Origin: Sulfurovum sp. UBA5198
GTDB lineage: Bacteria > Campylobacterota > Campylobacteria > Campylobacterales > Sulfurovaceae
Assembly (NCBI GenBank): GCA_002412865.1
Contig: DHVW01000018.1
Location: 84,517 to 148,516 of the forward strand
DNA length: 64,000 nt
Direction: 5' to 3'
Under the pieces are notes generated by a model, which made no database searches, was not told the DNA's origin, and was given only the letters and a program-made list of their open reading frames with translations. This document shows, piece after piece, positions 25,757 through 34,266 of the stretch; positions within the stretch are counted from its first letter, which is position 1; each line of letters begins with the position of its first letter. A program made the translations under genes and the position numbers.

Positions 25757-26540
25757 TAATCATCCTTGCTCTGTTTATGTCTAGTATGATCTGCTCTTTT
25801 AGTTTGGCTAAATTCTCAAACTTCATATTCTCTCTGATATGTTCAATAAATTTAATTTTAACTTTACTATCTATTTTACCAACTTCTCTATCCAAAATAT
25901 GAGTTTCAATTGCATATTTTCCATCAGTACTAATCCTATGACCCAAAAAACTAACACTATCATACCAACTACCATCTATCTCTGTTTTGGTCGCATATAT
26001 ACCGTCTTTTGGAAGTAAGCTATCATTAACCACTAGATTAATTGTCGCAACTAGCTCATTCTTGCCTAGCCCTTGACCTTTTATAGCCACACCGATTATC
26101 TCATAGTCATAGCCCAAAAATTGATTTGCTTTTGCTATATCTCCATTGGTTAAAAATTCTCTAATCACCTTGCTATGTATTCCAATATCATCCATTGAAA
26201 TTTCACTTATTACTTCAACTTCTCCATCAAAAAGCTCTTGCAGCGTATCACTATTGCCTTGTTTGTTTTTACCAAATGCAAAATCATAACCAACAATAAT
26301 TTTATTTAAATATGGAAAATCATTTTTTAGTTTGTCAATAAATTCATTTGGAGTCAGTGATTTTATCTTATCAAAACTGTAAAAGAATAATGGTTTTTTA
26401 GTATAATTTGATCTCTTATATCCAGCTGTAATGGTAGCACTATTTCGCTCTATGACGACTACTCCATCAGCCTTGCTAATAAGCTCTTGATGAGCCTTAT
26501 GCATACCATCAAATGAACCAATTGCAATAGATTTTATCAA
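25746..26540 (-). CDS. ribF: Bifunctional riboflavin kinase/FAD synthetase
   Basis: The 264-residue protein converts riboflavin to FMN and FAD. The N-terminal adenylyltransferase part begins IGSFDGMHKAHQELI (HxxH-like nucleotide motif) and contains GYDFAFGKNKQG. The C-terminal kinase part has GQGLGKNELVATIN and DGIYATKT. At 264 residues it is shorter than the usual ~310, as in other Campylobacterota. Its ATG overlaps the tlyA stop (ATGA). Confidence 0.93.
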   Translation of the reverse strand: MIKSIAIGSFDGMHKAHQELISKADGVVVIERNSATITAGYKRSNYTKKPLFFYSFDKIKSLTPNEFIDKLKNDFPYLNKIIVGYDFAFGKNKQGNSDTLQELFDGEVEVISEISMDDIGIHSKVIREFLTNGDIAKANQFLGYDYEIIGVAIKGQGLGKNELVATINLVVNDSLLPKDGIYATKTEIDGSWYDSVSFLGHRISTDGKYAIETHILDREVGKIDSKVKIKFIEHIRENMKFENLAKLKEQIILDINRARMINER

Positions 26541-27247
26541 TTTACACTCTTACTATAATGATAAAAATACTCCAAATTTCCCTCTTTCCCTTCTAACTTG
26601 GATGCTTCATTACGCAATAAACTCCATCCAAGATTAGCACAAGAAAGCTCAAATTTTTCTCTAGCAAACCGAATGGCATCAATATCCACAACGACACCTT
26701 TGCTATCTCGTTTTGCAAGTCTGCCAACCTCAAATTGTGGTTTATATAGAATGACAATATCTCCAATTGATAGACGATCAATTTCATTAATTATTTCTAA
26801 TACTGAAATAAAAGATACATCACACGAAACAACGCCAAAACCATCACCATCAAAAGCTCTAATATCACACTCCTCACGCACCGTGACACGCTCATCATTT
26901 TTAATAACAGAGTGTAATTGATCCTTGCCTACATCCACACACGACAGTGACGCCACGCCTTGCTCCAGTAATATCTGTGCAAATCCACCTGTACTTGAGC
27001 CAATATCAAGTGCCTTTTTGCCATGCATATCAATATTATAATCACTCAAAAACGCATCAAGTTTTCGCCCTGCACGGCTCACGAAAAACTTCTCATTTTC
27101 TACTATTACATTTGTATTTTCATTGCATGGCGTTGATGGCTTGCCTATCTTGCCGTCAACTGTTACTTTGCCTGATTTTATTGCTTCTAATGCACGATTA
27201 CGGCTCTCAAAATAACCATTTTCACTCAAATATGTATCTAATCTCAT
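26537..27247 (-). CDS. tlyA: TlyA family rRNA methyltransferase/haemolysin-like protein
   Basis: The 236-residue protein has an N-terminal S4 RNA-binding domain (MRLDTYLSENGYFESRNRALEAI). An FtsJ-like methyltransferase domain follows, with AGRKLDAFL, KALDIGSSTGGFAQILL and VSCDVSFISVL. TlyA proteins 2'-O-methylate rRNA in other bacteria; this affects capreomycin sensitivity and, in Campylobacter and Helicobacter, virulence. It leads the tlyA-ribF-cmoA operon. Confidence 0.92.
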   Translation of the reverse strand: MRLDTYLSENGYFESRNRALEAIKSGKVTVDGKIGKPSTPCNENTNVIVENEKFFVSRAGRKLDAFLSDYNIDMHGKKALDIGSSTGGFAQILLEQGVASLSCVDVGKDQLHSVIKNDERVTVREECDIRAFDGDGFGVVSCDVSFISVLEIINEIDRLSIGDIVILYKPQFEVGRLAKRDSKGVVVDIDAIRFAREKFELSCANLGWSLLRNEASKLEGKEGNLEYFYHYSKSVN

Positions 27248-27314
27248 TTTATACCTAACTTTTTATATTAATAATTAGTGATATTTTACCATAACACCCT
27301 GATACTCTTTACAA

Positions 27315-28505
27315 TTACTGCTCAGCTGTAATTTTATTCCTCAAATAATAAGCATAAATCGTCATAACAAAAAATATGATTCCAATAATAGTGCTAATAA
27401 AATGCAACTCCATGCCACTACTAGCAAGCCTACCAATAGTATAAGTCATGCCCACACTAACACCCATAAATATCATATCATTATATGAAATTACTCGCCC
27501 TAAATACTCTTTATCTGTATTTTGCTGAAGGATAAAATATGTATATGACCATAATGAAGTGGTAAATAGTCCAACCAAAAACATACCAAAAAGTGATAGA
27601 TAGAAATTATGTTGCATATACGACCATGCTATGATTGTAGCACCTTGGAGTATCATGGCAATCCATAGTGTTTTCATATTTAGATATTTACCAATAAAAA
27701 ACGGTCCTATCATAAGAGCAAACGCACGAGATGTATTTATCCACCCAATAGCAAGTGGTACGGCGATGATATATTTATATTTTTGCTCCGCTAGAAGCGT
27801 AATAATAGTATCAAAAACTGTCAAACCTACGCTTGAATGTAATATCATTATTGGAATTAGTTTTGGACTATTTTTTATGTACCTAAACGCATCTATCATG
27901 GCCTTAAAGGCATTTTGTGCTTTATGCTGTATGGTTTGCAATGGTAACTTCAATATTACCATAAACGCAACTACATAAAAGAAAAAATCAATAGCAAATG
28001 TCCCAATATAACCAAAATAATATGTACTAAGCCCACCAAGTGCCATACCAAATGCAAAAGTGCTTGACCATATGATACTATGAATTTCATTGGCTGATTT
28101 GAGCATTGCACCATCTATTATCTTTGGCAAGTATGACATCTCAGCAGTAAATATAATAGTCCCAGCGATAGAGCGAATAAAAAGAAATATCCATAAAAGC
28201 CAAATATACTCCAAGCTATCAATCATCATAAAGCACAGCGTCATACTCATCTCAACAGCCAGTAGCACCATAATAAGTTTTTTAAACTCAAATCTATCTA
28301 TGATATAGCCGTTTATGGGAGCTAGAACTAGGCTAGGAAGTAAAATAGCTATAAAAATCATAGCTATCGTCGCAGCATCAGCACTAACCAAAACCAGCAA
28401 TGAAGCTATGGCGACCTGAGAAAATACAGTACCAAAATAGCTCAAAAATTGAACCGTGGCAAGACCTCTGATGATAGGATTTTTAAAAACTTCTCTGTAT
28501 TTCAT
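27315..28505 (-). CDS. MFS transporter
   Basis: The 396-residue protein is an integral membrane carrier with about ten to twelve helices and the MFS_3 (EntS-like) pattern. The cytoplasmic loop between helices 2 and 3 reads NGYIIDRFEFKKL, a variant of the MFS signature. The substrate cannot be told from sequence; EntS-like carriers export siderophores or drugs. The ribosome-binding site is weak (AAAAGAT). It lies 13 bases after the PIN gene on the same strand, so it may be read from the toxin-antitoxin promoter. Confidence 0.85.
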   Translation of the reverse strand: MKYREVFKNPIIRGLATVQFLSYFGTVFSQVAIASLLVLVSADAATIAMIFIAILLPSLVLAPINGYIIDRFEFKKLIMVLLAVEMSMTLCFMMIDSLEYIWLLWIFLFIRSIAGTIIFTAEMSYLPKIIDGAMLKSANEIHSIIWSSTFAFGMALGGLSTYYFGYIGTFAIDFFFYVVAFMVILKLPLQTIQHKAQNAFKAMIDAFRYIKNSPKLIPIMILHSSVGLTVFDTIITLLAEQKYKYIIAVPLAIGWINTSRAFALMIGPFFIGKYLNMKTLWIAMILQGATIIAWSYMQHNFYLSLFGMFLVGLFTTSLWSYTYFILQQNTDKEYLGRVISYNDMIFMGVSVGMTYTIGRLASSGMELHFISTIIGIIFFVMTIYAYYLRNKITAEQ

Positions 28506-28518
28506 CAGTAATTATCTT

Positions 28519-28893
28519 TTAGCATCTTTTGACTTCTTTATCAAAACTCAAAATTCCATATCCGTATAGCTCTTTTTTGGCACAAAGCAAAGCATCTACA
28601 AAGTCTATATTTCGATGCTCTAAAACATTAAGCACCTCTATGAGCAGGACTTTATCTCCTACTATTCCACTCATAGCTACTATCTTTTTGAGGTCTTCTA
28701 TCAGTTCATTTTTGGCTATTTTGTAAAATTTAGTCATTACAAAATACACCTCCATGAGAACCACATCTAGTATCTCAGCTTTTATCTCATCTAGCTCTAT
28801 CTGCTCGAAAAATCCTCTGGATATAGTCAAATGCTCAGCATTATCCCCTACCAAAAATCGGATAATGATATTCGCATCAATCAGATAGACCAT
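28519..28893 (-). CDS. PIN-domain toxin
   Basis: The 124-residue PIN ribonuclease has the acidic residues expected for Mg-dependent RNA cleavage: D6 in LIDANIIIRFL, E48 in LMEVYFV, D97/D100 in NIDFVDALL, and D118 near the end. VapC-type toxins of this kind cleave tRNA or rRNA. The gene overlaps the antitoxin by 17 bases, the normal coupling for type II toxin-antitoxin modules. Confidence 0.88.
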   Translation of the reverse strand: MVYLIDANIIIRFLVGDNAEHLTISRGFFEQIELDEIKAEILDVVLMEVYFVMTKFYKIAKNELIEDLKKIVAMSGIVGDKVLLIEVLNVLEHRNIDFVDALLCAKKELYGYGILSFDKEVKRC

Positions 28894-29128
28894 ATTTACC
28901 CCTCATCGTATCGCTCATTACAGATTTTATTACACTATCCAAATTCTCGGCTACGATACCTCTATTGGCATATTTACCAGCTAATGAGGCTATTGTGGAG
29001 TTTGTGGTTATCGGATTTATGATGGCTATATTTTTATTTTTTCTCTTGTCAACCACCATCACACTTTGTGTGAGCTTGGTAATGAGAGAGATATTTTTTT
29101 GGATTTCACCTATGCTTACTGTTTGCAT
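28877..29128 (-). CDS. Antitoxin of the PIN module (Phd/YefM-like)
   Basis: The 83-residue protein begins MQTVSIGEIQKNISLI, a short Phd/YefM-style DNA-binding start, then a strand-rich segment and a C-terminal helix (LDSVIKSVMSDTMRGKYG) that would wrap the toxin. The ATG at 29128 has a strong AAAGGAAT site; a 28-codon upstream extension in the same frame would run over the promoter and is rejected. A consensus promoter and an inverted repeat lie directly upstream, consistent with autoregulation. Confidence 0.82.
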   Translation of the reverse strand: MQTVSIGEIQKNISLITKLTQSVMVVDKRKNKNIAIINPITTNSTIASLAGKYANRGIVAENLDSVIKSVMSDTMRGKYGLSD

Positions 29129-29138
29129 CTCATTCCTT

Positions 29139-29166
29139 TTATATATATTTGGTTTATTATATATAA
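29139..29166. promoter_or_regulatory. Inverted repeat, candidate antitoxin operator
   Basis: Nine-base arms TTATATATA and TATATATAA are separated by ten bases. The dyad overlaps the -10 box and the region just before the ribosome-binding site of the antitoxin gene, where an autorepressor would bind. Confidence 0.5.
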
Positions 29167-29184
29167 ATGTAGGGTGATTGTCAA
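29156..29184 (-). promoter_or_regulatory. Perfect sigma-70 consensus promoter of the toxin-antitoxin module
   Basis: On the minus strand TTGACA (29184-29179) and TATAAT (29161-29156) are separated by exactly 17 bases. A full consensus is unusual in Campylobacterota, where -35 boxes are poorly conserved. Confidence 0.85.
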
Positions 29185-29218
29185 GTATAAAATATTTTGT
29201 TTTTTGATGCACACTATA

Positions 29219-29299
29219 CTATTTTTTCATCTCATCTTCATATAAAGCCAAAGCATCATATTTGATACTTTTTGTCAAGAGATTTTTGCTAAAAGTCTA
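29219..29299 (-). other. Short open frame between the HNH gene and the TA promoter, possible gene remnant
   Basis: Between two TAG stops, one minus-strand frame encodes TFSKNLLTKSIKYDALALYE followed by DEMKK. The composition is protein-like, but there is no start codon with a ribosome-binding site (only a TTG at 29278). It may be the last codons of a gene whose front was lost when neighbouring accessory genes arrived, or chance. Confidence 0.25.
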
Positions 29300-29300
29300 A

Positions 29301-30539
29301 TTAAAATTCCAAATCTTCATCTGTATTATTTTGTAAAGATTTTTTCAAATTAGTTTTGTTTAAAATAAATGGAGGCAAATCTTCAAAAGGAATATAAGAA
29401 TTTTCTATATCTACTAAATCAGTGATAAAATTTTTATCTCCAGATTGATATGCTAAATATTCTGGCAATCCAAATGGGCCACTAAATATATTTAGTGGCT
29501 GAACCAAAACCCAAACTAATCCATTGGGATATTTTTCTAAAATATTATTTTTCCCAAAAGTATTTAATTGATCTGTTATTTCCATTATATGCGGTTTTAT
29601 GTTGCCAGACAAATATAAAACCAAAACTAATTTATTGTAGATTATAGACAAAATAATTGTGTGTCCACCTTTAAATGCCAATATTTCTGATGGAAATGAA
29701 TTACTAATATCTGGGCTATGAAAAAAATTCAATATTTTCAATTTATTATTTTCAATTTGCTTATTGTCTTTTTCCCAAATAGTTTTATTTAAAATTTGTG
29801 CGTAGCTTGTATTTAAGTAACTATTACCGAATAAGCTATGTCCTAACGCTAAAGATAATTTTGATAAAAATCTAATTTCAAAATAGATATTAATCGCAAT
29901 ACGAGTTTTAATTAATCCATCTTCTCCCAAATTATATATTTTGTCAATAATTGCTTGTTCTTTGTCGCTTGGATTAAATAAGATATCATTTTCATTTTGT
30001 ATAGATAAATTTACTGCATATCTTTTTGTTTTTCCAAAGTATTCCTTAAAAGATAATAGCAACTTTTTAATCCATAGTAGATTATCTGTGGAAGATATAA
30101 GATATGCCTCCCCTGCTCTTTTTTTATCTTTAATTGCTATTGGATTTCCACCGCTATAAGTATCAAAAGGTTCGGTATAGTTATTATGAAAATGATAAAC
30201 TTTACTTCCCCCTTGCCACAGCCAAATATCACAAAATTTGTAATCATCATGCTTAATTTTACGTTTTTTACCAACAAATATAAAAGGGAGGGTATATTTG
30301 TCATTATTGAAATCAATATAGTTTAAATAATTCATAGCCTTTTGATTTTGAATAAAAAAACTTTTTAAGAAACTACCATCAACATACAATCCTAATTTAT
30401 TGTTACATTCTTTGCAGACGCTCCTAGTCTTAAAAACATCATCAGATGCAACTTTTCCACCTAATGATGTTGGAAATATGTGTTCAAGAGAAAATTCAGA
30501 CTCATCTTTGTCTTGATTACAATAGATACACTTCCTCAC
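29301..30539 (-). CDS. HNH endonuclease-like protein
   Basis: The 412-residue protein starts with a compact zinc/HNH module: C4-x2-C7, EHIFP with H20, and C42-x2-C45-NN, which would make a beta-beta-alpha-metal nuclease site. The remaining 360 residues are not recognised. The gene is AT-rich and lies at the 3' end of a housekeeping operon. Its GTG start overlaps the ligA stop (GTGA) and has GAGGG upstream inside ligA, so it is translationally coupled to DNA ligase. Roles in phage defence or as a homing-type nuclease are possible; nothing decides between them. Confidence 0.75.
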   Translation of the reverse strand: MRKCIYCNQDKDESEFSLEHIFPTSLGGKVASDDVFKTRSVCKECNNKLGLYVDGSFLKSFFIQNQKAMNYLNYIDFNNDKYTLPFIFVGKKRKIKHDDYKFCDIWLWQGGSKVYHFHNNYTEPFDTYSGGNPIAIKDKKRAGEAYLISSTDNLLWIKKLLLSFKEYFGKTKRYAVNLSIQNENDILFNPSDKEQAIIDKIYNLGEDGLIKTRIAINIYFEIRFLSKLSLALGHSLFGNSYLNTSYAQILNKTIWEKDNKQIENNKLKILNFFHSPDISNSFPSEILAFKGGHTIILSIIYNKLVLVLYLSGNIKPHIMEITDQLNTFGKNNILEKYPNGLVWVLVQPLNIFSGPFGLPEYLAYQSGDKNFITDLVDIENSYIPFEDLPPFILNKTNLKKSLQNNTDEDLEF

Positions 30540-32533
30540 ACCATCGCCCTCATATCATCTTCACTCAGCGTAACCACACCAAGCTCATTGGATTTACTCA
30601 GTTTACTACCTGCATCTTCACCATATATCACGAAATCTGTCTTTTTGGATACCGAGCCACTTACTTTAGCTCCCAAGCTCTCAAGCAGTAGCTTTACCTC
30701 ATCACGACTCACACTCATCGTGCCTGTAATGACCACTGTTTTGCCCTTAAATGGATTATCTGCGGCCTCTGTGAGCATTTCCACACTTGGATTTATAATC
30801 TCAAAGAGCTTCAGCAGAGTATCTCTGTTGACTCTCATAAATTCTAACACAGAGTTTGCCATCTCCACTCCAAAACCCTCAATCGCGATAAGTTCATCAT
30901 AAACGGCGTCGACTACACCAAGCCCAAATTTACGAGCCAAAGCTTTCGCACCTACCTCGCCGATATGCTCCATACCAATAGCATTAAGCACTCTATGAAG
31001 TGTGGCACCTTTTGTCGCTTCTATGGATGAGAGGATATTGTTTATCTTTTTAGCTTTAAAGCCCTCCATTCCCTCAAGGTCCCCAGAGCGAAGAGAATAA
31101 AGATCAAGAATATGGGCTATCTTGCCCTCATCCACTAGCTGTTCGACTATCTTTGCTCCAAGTCCGTCTATGTTCATGCACCCTTTACTTGCAAAGTATT
31201 TAATAGCGTTGATTACTCTATCTGGACAATCTAGATTTTGACATTTGATAAGTGTGCCTTCATCAAGCAACTCACTACTGCAAGTAGGGCAAATGGTTGG
31301 TCTAGGCACAGCTATTTGCGTACCATCTCGTCTATCTTCTAACACTTTGATAATCTTTGGTATAACATCACCGCTTCGTATAATGATAACACTATCATTT
31401 ATACGAATATCTTTGCGTTCAATTTCATCAAAATTATGCAGCGTTGCACGGCTTATCATCGCCCCTTCGATATTGACAGGTTCTATTTCAGCAACAGGAG
31501 TCACCACGCCCGTTCTGCCTACTTGCAAAGTGATAGCATTTATCTTTGTAACTTTCTCAACCGCTGGAAATTTATATGCACACATCCAGCGTGGATATTT
31601 GACTGTATATCCAAGCTCCTCAGCAACATTTACATCATCGACTTTGAGCACCATGCCGTCCATCATCATCTCTATCTTATCTCTTTTGGCAATAAGCTTA
31701 TTATAAAATTCATCTATCTCTTTTATGGAGTTGCACTTCACTCTATATGGAGGTTCTAAAAAGCCAAGCTTGTAAACAAATGACATTCTCTCATACAGAT
31801 TTGGCATCTCTAGGCTATTTTCACCAAGCCCCCACGGGTAAAATACAAGTCTTCTCTTTGCTGTAACTGAGCTATCAAGCTGTCTGAGGCTTCCAGCGGC
31901 TGCGTTTCGTGGATTTGCGAATAGTGCTTCACCACTTGCTAATCTATCATGATTGATTTGCTCAAAATCATCTTTTTTGATAAGTACCTCTCCACGAATT
32001 TCAATAAGCCCATCATAGTCAATCTCCAGAGGAATAGAGCGAATAGTACGCACATTATCCGTCACCTCTTCGCCCTCTATCCCGTCTCCTCTGGTGATAG
32101 CACGAATTAGCTTACCATTTTCATAGAGCAGATTCATACTAGCACCATCGAATTTTGGCTCACAAAAAAACTCAACCTTATCTATGTTTTTCTCTACTCT
32201 TTCCACCCACTCTTCAAGCTCTGTATTGGTAAATACATCTTCCATACTCCACATTCGCTTTATATGTGTGGCTTTACTGAATTCATCTCGCACCACGCCA
32301 CCAACGCGCATAGTAGGCGAATTTTCATCTATCAGTGATGGATTTTGTTCTTCAAAACTCAAAATTTCACGGTTGAGCAGGTCGTATTCTTCATCACTAG
32401 CTGTTGGATTATCAAATACATAATAGTCATTTGCCCATTTATCAAGAAGTTTGATTTTTTCTAAATATTCTATATGATTGATTTTATGCCCCTTGTATCT
32501 CTTGCCAAACTGATATGGCTTGCTTATGTTCAC
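30536..32533 (-). CDS. ligA: NAD-dependent DNA ligase
   Basis: LigA seals nicks in replication and repair. It shows the domain Ia region (DNPTASDEEYD), the adenylation motif CEPKFDGASMN with the nucleophilic Lys, the OB fold, the zinc finger CPTC...CQNLDC, HhH repeats and a C-terminal BRCT domain (FKGKTVVITGTM...). The start is uncertain. The GTG at 32533 gives 665 residues, overlaps folP by 50 bases and adds 17 residues before the normal family start. Family members begin at the position of an ATC codon (32482), which has AAGGGG at ideal spacing one base after the folP stop. It is followed by the HNH gene. Confidence 0.95.
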   Translation of the reverse strand: MNISKPYQFGKRYKGHKINHIEYLEKIKLLDKWANDYYVFDNPTASDEEYDLLNREILSFEEQNPSLIDENSPTMRVGGVVRDEFSKATHIKRMWSMEDVFTNTELEEWVERVEKNIDKVEFFCEPKFDGASMNLLYENGKLIRAITRGDGIEGEEVTDNVRTIRSIPLEIDYDGLIEIRGEVLIKKDDFEQINHDRLASGEALFANPRNAAAGSLRQLDSSVTAKRRLVFYPWGLGENSLEMPNLYERMSFVYKLGFLEPPYRVKCNSIKEIDEFYNKLIAKRDKIEMMMDGMVLKVDDVNVAEELGYTVKYPRWMCAYKFPAVEKVTKINAITLQVGRTGVVTPVAEIEPVNIEGAMISRATLHNFDEIERKDIRINDSVIIIRSGDVIPKIIKVLEDRRDGTQIAVPRPTICPTCSSELLDEGTLIKCQNLDCPDRVINAIKYFASKGCMNIDGLGAKIVEQLVDEGKIAHILDLYSLRSGDLEGMEGFKAKKINNILSSIEATKGATLHRVLNAIGMEHIGEVGAKALARKFGLGVVDAVYDELIAIEGFGVEMANSVLEFMRVNRDTLLKLFEIINPSVEMLTEAADNPFKGKTVVITGTMSVSRDEVKLLLESLGAKVSGSVSKKTDFVIYGEDAGSKLSKSNELGVVTLSEDDMRAMV

Positions 32534-33629
32534 TCACATCGTGGCATCTGATTATGTTTGCTCCATTCTCTAAAGCCTTTAGGTGAATTGCTAGAGTGCC
32601 GCTTAACCTATCTTCTATTGGTGTTTTAATTATTTTATCTATCATAGATTTTCTACTAGCCCCCATGAGTATCTCGCAGCCAAATTTCTCAAAATGGGAT
32701 AGATTCTTGATAAGCGCTAGATTATGCTCCAAACTTTTGCCAAAACCTATACCTACATCAATTATTATATTCTCCTTGCCCAGTCCCAATGCTTCACACT
32801 TGGTTATTCGTTCTTCGAAAAAATCACTCACTTCGCTCATTACATCTTCATAGTGTGGAGTTTGTTGCATAGTTTGTGGGGTGCCTTGCATATGCATAAT
32901 GCAAAGTTTTGAACTGTATTTAATAGCAAGTTTTATAATCTCATTATCACTAGCCCCTGTAATATCATTGATGATTTTAAAGCCACTTATAAGGGCATAT
33001 TCCACTACGCTAGGAGTGTAACTATCTATGCTAAATATAGCTTTCTCGTATAATTTTTGTTCTTTTATGGCATCGCAAATATCTTTAATTCGCTCCATCT
33101 CTTCGTCACTACTAACAATTGGTGCATTTGGTCGTGAAGATACAGCACCTATATCTATAATATCAGCTCCATCTTCTATCATCTTTTCTATTTCAGAAAT
33201 AGCATTAGCCGAATTAAAACGACTTTTGTCATAAAAACTATCACTATTTGCGTTTATTATCCCCATAATTTTTGGTTCAAACTTATTAGTTTTATTAAAT
33301 TTTTGTAATTCCTGTGCGACTGCTTTTAATCCAAACGGTTGGGCTAACTCTTTTTTTATTATTTTTTTTAGTTGTGCGGGTGTCACTATGAGCAAAACAT
33401 CACAAAATTGCGTTTCACAAGTAATAGTACCTCTAGGAGTTGCTACTTCTGCTCCAATACTAAGTGCATCTTGTTTTAAAATATTAGCAGCTGGTGTTCG
33501 CAGGTCTCTAATGAGAAATGTCATAATATTCATCTTGTCAGAGATGATAGCAATACCACCACTATCAACATTCAGCTGTTTTAATAGTTCTTTTTGGTTT
33601 TTACTAGCGTCTATTTTGTAAAGTTTCAT
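32484..33629 (-). CDS. folP: Dihydropteroate synthase
   Basis: The enzyme joins pterin pyrophosphate and p-aminobenzoate in folate synthesis and is the sulfonamide target. The TIM-barrel domain begins near residue 120 with MGIINANSDSFYD, a variant of the usual MGILNVTPDSF; ADIIDIGAVSSRP, INDITG and GIGFGKSLEHN follow. About 120 N-terminal residues form an extra domain seen in Campylobacterota FolP. The start is the ATG at 33629 with AAGGAT, giving 381 residues; it overlaps holB by 26 bases. It is part of the rppH-lysC-hobA-holB-folP-ligA operon. Confidence 0.93.
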   Translation of the reverse strand: MKLYKIDASKNQKELLKQLNVDSGGIAIISDKMNIMTFLIRDLRTPAANILKQDALSIGAEVATPRGTITCETQFCDVLLIVTPAQLKKIIKKELAQPFGLKAVAQELQKFNKTNKFEPKIMGIINANSDSFYDKSRFNSANAISEIEKMIEDGADIIDIGAVSSRPNAPIVSSDEEMERIKDICDAIKEQKLYEKAIFSIDSYTPSVVEYALISGFKIINDITGASDNEIIKLAIKYSSKLCIMHMQGTPQTMQQTPHYEDVMSEVSDFFEERITKCEALGLGKENIIIDVGIGFGKSLEHNLALIKNLSHFEKFGCEILMGASRKSMIDKIIKTPIEDRLSGTLAIHLKALENGANIIRCHDVSEHKQAISVWQEIQGA

Positions 33630-34266
33630 TGCCAATCCTTGGCTGTATATTTTTAGCTTTTTTATTTGCAAGCAGCTTTAAAAGCACAGCTGAAAGTACA
33701 AAATTAGGTTGGGTTCCAAATAGTAATGACTTTGAAGCTTTTCCAAATAGTTCTAGCGTTTTATAGTCCAGCTTAAATTCTTTTGATTTTAGAGCTTGAT
33801 TTATTATCTCATCAACTATTGGTTTCATTTGTGCTGGTTTTGTATGTCTATGCAGTTTTAAAAACGCAAATAAGCCTTGAAGATTAAGATTTACTATATC
33901 AAGCTCAATATCTAGCTTTTCCTTTTTTACTTTTGACACATAAAGTGGAAGACGAGATTTTATGGTATCCAAAATCATTGCCTTTTGTGGTGCGATTATT
34001 ATAAATATTTTATTTTTTGGTGGCTCTTCTAGTAGTTTTAGTAGTCTGTTTTGAACAATCTCACTAAAAGTTTTTGCGGCCATAACAATCACCACAGGCT
34101 CCTCTGATGCGATTGAAGCTTTAGTAAAAACCTCTTTTACATCATCTACCAAAAAACCACTCTCGCAGACTATTTCTACAAATCTTTCATTTGTTTGTAG
34201 CTTTTTTAGTTGCTCTATTATATCAATAAAATCACTAGATATTATTACTTGGCTCTCAATATTCAT
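33604..34266 (-). CDS. holB: DNA polymerase III subunit delta'
   Basis: The 220-residue clamp-loader subunit is shorter than typical delta' (about 330) and lacks a Walker A motif, as in other Campylobacterota. Recognisable parts are the AAA+ segment FSEIVQNRLLKLLEEPPKN and the sensor-like IIIAPQKAMILDTIKSRL. Its start overlaps the hobA stop (ATGA), which ties the clamp loader to the initiation regulator. Confidence 0.9.
   Translation of the reverse strand: MNIESQVIISSDFIDIIEQLKKLQTNERFVEIVCESGFLVDDVKEVFTKASIASEEPVVIVMAAKTFSEIVQNRLLKLLEEPPKNKIFIIIAPQKAMILDTIKSRLPLYVSKVKKEKLDIELDIVNLNLQGLFAFLKLHRHTKPAQMKPIVDEIINQALKSKEFKLDYKTLELFGKASKSLLFGTQPNFVLSAVLLKLLANKKAKNIQPRIGNETLQNRR

Noticed and set aside
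29129..29212. Longer antitoxin starting at 29212
   Set aside because: The extension runs through the consensus promoter and lacks a ribosome-binding site.
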